This document shows, piece by piece, positions 6,569 to 11,647 of a stretch of DNA of 25,173 nucleotides. Numbering within the stretch: the stretch's first letter is position 1; each line of letters begins with the position of its first letter. Under the pieces are notes generated by a model that worked only from the letters and a program-made list of their open reading frames with translations, was not told the DNA's origin and ran no database searches. Origin of the DNA: an uncultured Collinsella sp. (GTDB lineage Bacteria > Actinomycetota > Coriobacteriia > Coriobacteriales > Coriobacteriaceae); assembly GCA_900549355.1 (NCBI GenBank), contig UROA01000007.1:1-25173 (forward strand), written 5' to 3'. The translations under genes and the position numbers were made by a program.

Positions 6569-6896
6569 ATTAGCTGCCCCCGGTCACCGGAATTTGCGAT
6601 GGAATCGCCCCAGCTGGGGTCTCGTTGCGGACAATATGCATCACGCAAAACTAAGTGAGTAGACTTTTACCGAATCCTCGACCACACCGACAAAGCACAA
6701 GTCTGTGACCTGCGGTTTTATAGAAGCAAACATGTTGGGTGCTCGGCATTTCCAAAAAAGTCTACGCACTTAGCCAGCGGGCAGCCAAATGATTTTTAAA
6801 TCCCCGTCCCAGAAAAAACATTTGGTGGGCAGAAGGGCAAAAGTAGTCAAAAAAAGCCCCGTCCCAAATTAGCTACGGTAGAACGGCGGAACAAGG
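6569..6896. other. Convergent intergenic region with repeat remnants
   Basis: A 328-bp stretch between the ends of the flippase and metallophosphoesterase genes. It contains a 12-bp palindrome CCCCAGCTGGGG (6608-6619), a 123-bp element with 18-bp inverted ends (6651-6773), and an inverted pair CCAAATG/CATTTGG (6785-6825). A phrase GGGACGGGG followed by T-rich sequence is present twice on the minus strand (near 6802-6808 and 6857-6865). The latter, ending in TTTTTTT, may terminate the minus-strand gene. No ORF is supported. Confidence 0.65.
6651..6773. repeat. MITE-like element with 18-bp inverted ends
   Basis: The left end CTAAGTGAGTAGACTTTT (6651-6668) and right end AAAAGTCTACGCACTTAG (6756-6773) are inverted copies with one mismatch, separated by 87 bp of non-coding sequence. 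This looks like a non-autonomous mobile element or a long-range hairpin. No target-site duplication is obvious. Confidence 0.5.
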
Positions 6897-7736
6897 TTAT
6901 TCGCCCGGGTTGATGTTCGCATAGAACTCGGCTCCGTCGTCCAGGCGCAGGATCCCGACGCGGCCGAACTCCGACCCGGTGGCGGCGGCGCAGTCGATGT
7001 CGATGCGGTCGGGCACGCCGGCGGTGTCCTCGCCGCCCAGGCGCACAATCTGCCCGCGCCCCGACTCCTCATCGAGTCCCGCCAGACCGCCCACCTCGCA
7101 ATAACGCCCAAGCGACACCGTGGGCGTGTGGCCGCTCACCACGACCGGGCCCTTGCCCTCGGCAGAGAGCAGCCCCGTCGGCGAATCCCAATAGCCGTGA
7201 CGAATCCACAGCAAGTCATCGGACGACTGCACGGCAAGCATCTGCTTCAACAGTTCGCGATCGGCATCCACCGCCCCCGCACCATCAGCACAATCAACCC
7301 CATGTTCAAGCAAAAACGCCCGCGCCGCCTCGGTCTGGATGCCGGCATGTACCAGCAGGTACGGACGCTCGTCAGTCTCGGCCACCGCGTAGAGCGGCAG
7401 CGTCGCCATCCAACGCACGAGCTCCTCGTACGCCTCAAATTCCATATCGTTGAGCTGCTGACGGGTAGTCCAACCGCCGTTGATATCCCAGGTTTCGGCA
7501 TCGAGCGGATCCTGGCCAATGATGGCATCGAGCATAATCTGTTCGTGATTGCCCTTGAGCACGCGAGCGTTGGGTAGCGAGCGCACGAGCTTAATAACGC
7601 CAACCGGATCGGGCCCGCGATCGATCATGTCGCCCAGCACGTACAGCGTATCGTCGGACGCCAGCGAAATCTTGGACAGGGCCTCGTCCAGCGCACGCAC
7701 GTGCCCGTGAGCATCGGATGTCACATAGATCGCCAT
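6897..7736 (-). CDS. Metallophosphoesterase (PPP-type serine/threonine phosphatase-like)
   Basis: The 279-aa product carries the calcineurin-like metal-binding motifs in order: SDAHGH (residues 7-12), GDMIDRG (about 35-41), KGNHE (about 61-65), HAG (near 130) and SGHTP (about 197-201). The HG instead of LHG spacing still supplies the Asp and His ligands. Family members are dimetal phosphatases acting on phosphoproteins or on dinucleotides such as Ap4A. GDxxDRG plus GNHE plus HAG is the bacteriophage-lambda/PrpA-like phosphatase signature. The ATG has GAGAGG seven bases upstream. Upstream lies a clear promoter (TTTCTA-17-TACAAT) and, just past the predicted transcript start, a 17-bp palindrome that may be a repressor site. 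Monocistronic. Substrate cannot be assigned. Confidence 0.88.
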   Translation of the reverse strand: MAIYVTSDAHGHVRALDEALSKISLASDDTLYVLGDMIDRGPDPVGVIKLVRSLPNARVLKGNHEQIMLDAIIGQDPLDAETWDINGGWTTRQQLNDMEFEAYEELVRWMATLPLYAVAETDERPYLLVHAGIQTEAARAFLLEHGVDCADGAGAVDADRELLKQMLAVQSSDDLLWIRHGYWDSPTGLLSAEGKGPVVVSGHTPTVSLGRYCEVGGLAGLDEESGRGQIVRLGGEDTAGVPDRIDIDCAAATGSEFGRVGILRLDDGAEFYANINPGE

Positions 7737-7786
7737 GGAACGCCTCTCTTTACATTGCGGCCGAAGCCCGGAGCCGCAACTAAAAC

Positions 7787-7803
7787 TTTAAGTTGAACTT
7801 AAA
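7787..7803. promoter_or_regulatory. 17-bp palindromic operator candidate
   Basis: TTTAAGTT-G-AACTTAAA is a perfect 8+1+8 palindrome just downstream of the predicted start of the phosphoesterase transcript (about 7805). That position is typical for a repressor blocking initiation. Confidence 0.5.
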
Positions 7804-7811
7804 CGTTACCC

Positions 7812-7840
7812 ATTGTACTCCGTTGCAATAAAGCTAGAAA
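7812..7840 (-). promoter_or_regulatory. Promoter of the metallophosphoesterase gene
   Basis: On the minus strand TACAAT (7812-7817) lies 17 bases after TTTCTA (7835-7840). The -35 is weak; the -10 is good. Confidence 0.45.
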
Positions 7841-8061
7841 GGGTTGCATACCGTCAACGGTAGCCAGCGCACGCCAGCCCACCCGCACCGCTCACGCCAC
7901 GCCGCCTGGCCCAGCGCCCCGACCAGCGACGCTCCCGTCGCAGCCTCGTGTCGAAAATGCGCACGCCCGCAATCCAGGCCCATAAACCCACCATCTTTGG
8001 GTACAAATAAACGCAGATAACTGACTGTGCCACGCCAACCACCCAGGAGCGGACACCATCC

Positions 8062-9663
8062 ATGAACCAGATACTTCTCTTTATCGGCCTCGTCATTATT
8101 CTGTGCCTGACCATCAAACCCGTCGGCAAAAAGCTCCCCTTCCCCACCCTGCTCATCTTTATCGTGCTCGGCATGCTGCTGGGCGTCAACGGCCCGGCGC
8201 GCATCGACTTTAGCGACTACGCGCTCACCGAAACTGTCTGCAGCACGGCGCTGCTGTTCATCATGTTCTACGGCGGCTTTAACACCAATATCGACCGCGC
8301 CAAGCCCGTCGCCGCGCCGGCAGTGCTGCTGAGCACGCTCGGCGTCGTCATCACCGCCGGCATCACCGGCGTGTTCGCACACTTCGCGCTGGGCTTCGAC
8401 TGGATCGGCGGTCTGCTGCTGGGCTCGGTCGTGGCGTCGACCGATGCGGCGAGCGTCTTTAGCGTGCTGCGCGAGCACAACCTGTCGCTGAGGGGCGGCA
8501 CCGACTCGCTGCTCGAGGTGGAATCGGGCTCCAACGACCCCGTCGCCTACATGCTCACCGCGGTGCTCGCGACCCTCGCGGCGGGCGGCAATATCGACAT
8601 TCCCGTGCTGCTGGCCAAGCAGATCATCTTGGGCGTGGGGCTGGGCCTTGTCATCGGCTGGACATCCAGCCGTCTGATTGAGCGCGCACACGCAACGGCC
8701 GAGGGCGCGCAGACTATCTTTTTGTTCGCCGTGGCGATCGTTGCCTATGCGCTGCCGAGCTATCTGGGCGGCAACGGCTTTTTGGCTGTATACCTGGCCG
8801 GCATTGTGCTGGGTGCCAGCGACATCACCGGCAAGGTCGAGATGGCGCACTTCTTCGACACCCTCACCGAGATGGCCGAGATGACGATCTTCTTCTTGCT
8901 CGGCCTGCTCGTGACGCCCGCCCGTCTGCCGCAAATGCTGCTGCCGGGCCTGGCACTCATGGCGTTTATGCTCTTCGTGAGCCGCCCCATCGCCGTCGGT
9001 CTGCTGCTGGCGCCCTTTAAGACAAACCCTCGCCAGGTAGCGCTCGTAAGCTGGGCGGGCCTACGCGGCGCGGCTTCGGTCGTCTTTAGCCTCTTTGCCG
9101 TGGTAGCCGGCGTTCCCGGTGGACATGACCTGTTTGACCTGGTCTTTGTGATTGCCGTGTCGAGCATTGTGGTGCAGGGTTCGCTGCTGCCGGCGGTGGC
9201 GAAGAAACTCGATATGATCGATGCAGAAGGCGACGTGCGCCGCACGTTTAACGATTACCGCGACGAGGACGGTATGTCGTTCGTCAAGCTCAAGGTGGGC
9301 GCGGGCCATCCGTTTGCCGGACGCTCGCTCGCCGATATTGGCAGCGCGACGGACATGCTTGTCGTACTGGTACTGCGCGATGGCGCTCATCCGGTGCTGC
9401 CCAACGGCGATACCGTGATTGAGGAAGGCGACCTGTTGGTGATGGCTGCCCCGACATTTGAAGAACGTGCCGAGGTTACGCTGCGCGAGGTCACCGTAAC
9501 GCCCCACGGTCGCCTGGCCGGTCAGCGCCTACGCGACGTGCCGCAGGGCAAGCACCCGTTTATCGTGGTAATGCTCAAGCGCGACGGCCAAACGATCATC
9601 CCCGACGGCAACACCCTCATATACGCCGGCGACGAAGCCGTCATCGCAACGCTGGCGTCGTAG
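8062..9663 (+). CDS. CPA1-family potassium (or sodium)/proton antiporter with two RCK_C domains
   Basis: The 533-aa protein resembles NhaP2/CvrA. Residues 1 to about 385 form a Na/H-exchanger membrane domain of about 12 helices. It includes the EVESGSNDP motif (about 153-161, carrying the conserved Asn-Asp ion-site pair) and GLRGAASVVFSLF (about 333-345). The cytoplasmic tail has two TrkA-C/RCK_C repeats: about 404-470 (VGAGHPFAGRSLADIG... EEGDLLVMA) and about 475-533 (GRLAGQRLRDVPQGKHPF... AGDEAVIA). RCK_C modules gate transport in response to nucleotides or ions. The protein exchanges cytoplasmic K+ or Na+ for H+ at the inner membrane. The ATG has AGGAG 12 bases upstream, longer than usual. 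Single gene, followed by a long inverted repeat. A 366-codon antisense frame across it is a codon-bias shadow. Confidence 0.92.
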   Translation: MNQILLFIGLVIILCLTIKPVGKKLPFPTLLIFIVLGMLLGVNGPARIDFSDYALTETVCSTALLFIMFYGGFNTNIDRAKPVAAPAVLLSTLGVVITAGITGVFAHFALGFDWIGGLLLGSVVASTDAASVFSVLREHNLSLRGGTDSLLEVESGSNDPVAYMLTAVLATLAAGGNIDIPVLLAKQIILGVGLGLVIGWTSSRLIERAHATAEGAQTIFLFAVAIVAYALPSYLGGNGFLAVYLAGIVLGASDITGKVEMAHFFDTLTEMAEMTIFFLLGLLVTPARLPQMLLPGLALMAFMLFVSRPIAVGLLLAPFKTNPRQVALVSWAGLRGAASVVFSLFAVVAGVPGGHDLFDLVFVIAVSSIVVQGSLLPAVAKKLDMIDAEGDVRRTFNDYRDEDGMSFVKLKVGAGHPFAGRSLADIGSATDMLVVLVLRDGAHPVLPNGDTVIEEGDLLVMAAPTFEERAEVTLREVTVTPHGRLAGQRLRDVPQGKHPFIVVMLKRDGQTIIPDGNTLIYAGDEAVIATLAS

Positions 9664-9676
9664 CCATCCCCACCCA

Positions 9677-9747
9677 TAACTTGCGGTGAAATAGGGACTG
9701 AATAGGCCTCTGAACAGCCATTTCAGTCCCTATTTCACCGCAAGTTA
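9677..9747. terminator. Long perfect inverted repeat after the antiporter gene
   Basis: Two 26-nt arms match perfectly across a 19-nt loop and begin 14 nt after the antiporter stop codon. Outer bases CCATCCCC (9663-9670) and GGGGATGG (9752-9759) extend the pairing. There is no long T run, so it may be a dispersed palindrome serving as a bidirectional terminator or mRNA 3'-end stabiliser. Confidence 0.6.
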
Positions 9748-9790
9748 TTAAGGGGATGGGTTGAAAAACATTTGAATTGACACCGAAATG

Positions 9791-9846
9791 AAAAAAGCCG
9801 GGGAAAACGTCCCCGGCACTTGGAATCCTTCTCTTTTGAGATGACC
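9791..9846 (-). ncRNA. Small structured RNA, copy A (minus strand)
   Basis: On the minus strand, an extended -10 (TGATATAAAG, TATAAA at 9853-9858) is followed by a sequence parallel to copies B and C. The order is AAGTCGGT, a small hairpin TCTC-AAAA-GAGA, a linker with TCCAAG, a GCCGGGG/CCCCGGC terminator stem (9797-9817) and TTTTTT. The hairpin-1 stem differs from B and C in both arms (TCTC/GAGA instead of CCCTC/GAGGG), a compensatory change supporting RNA structure. The linker has GATTCC rather than CCTCC. TTGAAT is present as a possible -35 but with a long 22-base spacer. No ORF is associated with it. Confidence 0.6.
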
Positions 9847-9929
9847 GACTTCTTTATATCACGAACGCTAGTTAGATGCCATTCAATGAGGGCTTTATCA
9901 GGCGCGCCATCCCATCCACATGGCGCAAA

Positions 9930-9958
9930 TTGAAAGCCGTCCGATCTCCTGCTATAAA
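9930..9958 (+). promoter_or_regulatory. Promoter of small RNA copy B
   Basis: TTGAAA (9930-9935), a 17-base spacer, and TATAAA (9953-9958) with an extended TGC just before it: a strong housekeeping-sigma promoter with no coding region following. Confidence 0.7.
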
Positions 9959-9963
9959 GAACT

Positions 9964-10020
9964 CGGTACCCTCGAATAGAGGGACCTCCAAGAGCCGGGG
10001 GATGTCCCCCGGCATTTTTT
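9964..10020 (+). ncRNA. Small structured RNA, copy B
   Basis: About 57 nt from the predicted start to the end of the T run. Hairpin 1 at 9965-9986 is GGT-A-CCCTC, loop GAATA, GAGGG-ACC. Then comes a linker TCCAAGA and a very stable terminator stem GCCGGGGG/CCCCCGGC (9994-10013) followed by ATTTTTT. Copy C, 237 bp downstream, has the same plan and mostly the same bases; copy A is on the opposite strand. A dedicated promoter and a terminator within 60 nt define an independent small RNA gene. I do not recognise the family. The unpaired CCTCCA of the linker resembles the anti-Shine-Dalgarno end of 16S rRNA, so B might pair with purine-rich ribosome sites, including that of the DUF3800 gene. Confidence 0.7.
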
Positions 10021-10130
10021 ATGCGAGTCAAGACTAAACAGTTCTCTGGAAACCGCCGGCGCCATTGCGTCAGCAATTTACGAGCCGCTCTACCCAACCT
10101 CTCGGCGGCTAAGGACTTTTCGCAGGTAGT

Positions 10131-10159
10131 TTGACGAACATATGTTTGCTTATTATAAT
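10131..10159 (+). promoter_or_regulatory. Upstream promoter P1 before RNA copy C
   Basis: TTGACG (10131-10136), 17 bases, then a consensus TATAAT (10154-10159). Transcripts from here would start near 10166 and carry an extra 35 nt in front of copy C. Confidence 0.6.
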
Positions 10160-10164
10160 TATAC

Positions 10165-10194
10165 TTGAAAGCACCCCTTATCTCATGGTATAAA
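10165..10194 (+). promoter_or_regulatory. Promoter P2 of small RNA copy C
   Basis: TTGAAA (10165-10170), 18 bases, TATAAA (10189-10194) preceded by TGG as an extended -10. It has the same design as the copy B promoter. Confidence 0.68.
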
Positions 10195-10200
10195 GAAAAT

Positions 10201-10258
10201 GGTTCCCTCCAAAAGAGGGGCCTCCAAGAGCCGGGGTCTTACCCCCGGCATTTTTTTT
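10201..10258 (+). ncRNA. Small structured RNA, copy C, leader of the DUF3800 gene
   Basis: Hairpin 1 has CCCTC (10205-10209), loop CAAAA and GAGGG (10215-10219), with outer GG/CC pairs. The linker is followed by a terminator stem GCCGGGG/CCCCGGC and eight T residues (10251-10258). The bases GGGCCTCCA (10218-10226) are perfectly complementary over 9 nt to TGGAGGCCC (10266-10274), which is the DUF3800 ribosome-binding site. Thus the RNA either ends at its terminator, as a separate RNA, or reads through into a messenger whose ribosome site it can mask. The order RNA, terminator, protein gene recalls type III toxin-antitoxin loci, but DUF3800 is not a known ToxN-type toxin. Confidence 0.72.
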
Positions 10259-10265
10259 GAAAAAA

Positions 10266-10274
10266 TGGAGGCCC
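10266..10274 (+). promoter_or_regulatory. Ribosome-binding site of DUF3800 gene, maskable by RNA copy C
   Basis: TGGAGGCCC contains GGAGG six bases before the ATG at 10278 and fixes that start over an upstream TTG in the T run. It is fully complementary to 10218-10226. Copy B offers a shorter match (CCTCCA with TGGAGG). Confidence 0.75.
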
Positions 10275-10277
10275 ACC

Positions 10278-10955
10278 ATGAGCGAACTCTCCGTCTTTGT
10301 TGACGAATCTGGCGACCTCGGAGGCGTCTCCAACTACTACCTCGTCACCCTCGTTTTTCATGATCAAAACGATGCAATCGTTGAACGCATTGACCGCTAC
10401 GAGCGCGCCCTGTCGCAGTCCTCGCTTCCCAATACGCCTTTTCATGCAGGACCCCTATTGAATGGAAACGGCGACTACAAAGATCTTCCCAAGGAGCAGC
10501 GAAGGCATATGTTGAGCGCATTTCGCGCGTTCATTCAGCATCTCCCCATACGTTACCTCTGCCTGCAATACCGAATGAGCGAATTCGCCGGCAATCAAAA
10601 CGGTCTCGCGGAGAGAATGAGGCGAGACCTCACAGTTGAACTTTTCGACCATCTGGAATTCTTCCAGCGATACGACACCGTTAAGATTTACTACGACAAC
10701 GGCCAACCGATTGTAACGGAGGTCATTCATTCTGCGCTTGAGTACGTTCTAGCAAAGGACGTCATCGTATACCGAGAAGCCACGCCGCGAGCCTACCGGC
10801 TATTCCAAGTTGCTGACTACATCTGTACGATCGAGCTAACGGCTATCAAGTTTGACAGTAAGGAAGAAACCAAGACGGATCGGCTATTTTTTGGAACCCG
10901 AAGGACGTTCAAAAAGGGATTTCTCTTATATCTCAGGAAGAAACGGATGAACTGA
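10278..10955 (+). CDS. DUF3800 domain protein
   Basis: The 225-aa product begins with the hallmark SVFVDESGDLGG (D9, E10). Further conserved-looking acidic/polar sites are FHAGP (55-59), KIYYDNGQ (136-143, D140) and FQVADYICTIEL (176-187, Q177 and D180). The alternating strands with carboxylates at the end of strand 1, in a central strand and in a late helix suggest an RNase H-like metal-dependent nuclease fold. The family itself has no established activity. The C-terminus is strongly basic (TRRTFKKGF...RKKR), consistent with nucleic-acid binding. The gene begins 20 nt after the terminator of RNA copy C, so expression needs read-through plus an open ribosome site. It ends 7 nt from the convergent 70-aa gene. 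GC is lower than in the core genes, suggesting transfer. Toxin or defence effector is inference only. Confidence 0.85.
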   Translation: MSELSVFVDESGDLGGVSNYYLVTLVFHDQNDAIVERIDRYERALSQSSLPNTPFHAGPLLNGNGDYKDLPKEQRRHMLSAFRAFIQHLPIRYLCLQYRMSEFAGNQNGLAERMRRDLTVELFDHLEFFQRYDTVKIYYDNGQPIVTEVIHSALEYVLAKDVIVYREATPRAYRLFQVADYICTIELTAIKFDSKEETKTDRLFFGTRRTFKKGFLLYLRKKRMN

Positions 10956-10962
10956 CCCGGGA

Positions 10963-11175
10963 TCACCAGTCGTAAGACGCTCCGTAGTCATCGTCGACGG
11001 CAAAGTCGCGGAGGTCGAGGCCTTCGCGTTCGACTCGGGTTAGGAGCTCTTGGGGCGACTCATCCTCGATATCCATCACGTCGAGCATGGCAGCGGGAAA
11101 ACCCACACCGGCCGCAGACCCCGCGCGGTCGAGCAGGCTCTCGCGCAACTGGTCTACATCAACGTCGATCTTCAT
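10963..11175 (-). CDS. Small acidic hypothetical protein (70 aa)
   Basis: I do not recognise this family. The start at 11175 is chosen because GGAGG precedes it by seven bases; a longer frame upstream has no such site. The product is strongly acidic (many Asp/Glu, DVMDIEDESP, DDDYGAS at the end), lacks Cys and membrane segments, and reads as one or two amphipathic helices with a disordered tail. It is convergent with DUF3800 (7 nt apart) and divergent from mazG, with 115 nt of shared control region that contains a phased direct repeat. Codon use is GC-rich like the core genes rather than the flanking defence genes, so it could be a resident gene around which the island assembled. An acidic antitoxin or nucleic-acid mimic is a possibility without evidence. 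Confidence 0.65.
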   Translation of the reverse strand: MKIDVDVDQLRESLLDRAGSAAGVGFPAAMLDVMDIEDESPQELLTRVEREGLDLRDFAVDDDYGASYDW

Positions 11176-11219
11176 GGTGAAACCTCCTACCGGCCAATCG
11201 CGACCGAACAAACCGCACG

Positions 11220-11248
11220 CCCCAAATGATGTGCAATAAACCCCAAAT
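11220..11248. promoter_or_regulatory. Phased direct repeat in divergent control region
   Basis: CCCCAAAT occurs at 11220-11227 and 11241-11248, 21 bp apart (two helical turns), between the divergent 70-aa and mazG genes. GTGCAA (11231-11236), 17 bases, then CATAAT (11254-11259) is a possible mazG promoter overlapping the repeats. Confidence 0.4.
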
Positions 11249-11290
11249 ATGGCCATAATAAAACAATGAACATCAGGGAGGCTGCGGACG

Positions 11291-11647
11291 ATGGATAAGC
11301 TCGATGCCATGACGGAACAAGTCAGGGACTTTTGTGATGCACGCGGCTGGCGCAAATATCACACACCAAAGGAACTCGCCATCGGCATGGCAACTGAGTC
11401 CTCCGAGCTCCTCCAACTCTTTCGTTTTATGAGCGACGAGCGCATTGCAGAAATGTTCGAAGACACCGAGCAACGCCAAGCCATCGAAGACGAGGTCGCC
11501 GACACGCTCCTTTTCCTTCTGCGTTTCGCAGATTTAAATGAAATCGACCTGTCAGCGACGCTTTCGTCCAAGCTCAAGCGCAATGGTGAGCGCTACCCCG
11601 TCGACGCATCATCCAATGAATACAGAAAGGCGGAACACCATGAGTAG
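11291..11647 (+). CDS. MazG-like nucleotide pyrophosphohydrolase
   Basis: The 118-aa all-alpha NTP-PPase has the metal-binding signature ESSE (E36, E39) followed by EDEVAD (E68, D71), the ExxE...ExxD pattern of the MazG superfamily. The flanking helices (GMATESSELLQLF, VADTLLFLLRFA) match short RS21-C6/MazG-type enzymes that hydrolyse (d)NTPs to monophosphates. The ATG has GGGAGG nine bases upstream. Its end overlaps the next gene by 8 nt, a classic translationally coupled pair. Short MazG proteins occur beside nuclease/helicase genes in defence islands, where altering nucleotide pools or degrading modified or alarmone nucleotides is a plausible contribution. Here that role is inferred from the coupling to a GIY-YIG helicase. 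Confidence 0.87.
   Translation: MDKLDAMTEQVRDFCDARGWRKYHTPKELAIGMATESSELLQLFRFMSDERIAEMFEDTEQRQAIEDEVADTLLFLLRFADLNEIDLSATLSSKLKRNGERYPVDASSNEYRKAEHHE

Larger units (their letters stand above)
7737..8061. other. Divergent intergenic region phosphoesterase/antiporter
   Basis: A 325-bp stretch. The left third holds the phosphoesterase promoter, a palindrome and a leader hairpin (TTGCGGC/GCCGCAA, 7755-7779). The right two thirds, about 7850-8030, is C-rich without strong signals. TACAAA at 8002-8007 is a possible -10 for the antiporter but has no -35. A minus-strand reading frame of 49 codons exists at 7834-7983, without a good ribosome site; I do not call it. Confidence 0.6.

Noticed and set aside
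7834..7983. 49-codon minus-strand frame in the phosphoesterase/antiporter gap
   Set aside because: The composition is plausible but there is no Shine-Dalgarno sequence and no recognisable family; left out of the gene list.
7834..8934. 366-codon open frame antisense to the antiporter
   Set aside because: His/Gln/Arg-rich composition typical of the frame opposite a GC-rich gene. No ribosome site, and the plus strand encodes a clear antiporter.
10201..10955. Classical type III toxin-antitoxin (ToxIN-like)
   Set aside because: The RNA is not a run of tandem short repeats and the protein is DUF3800, not a ToxN/AbiQ fold. Only the gene order is similar.
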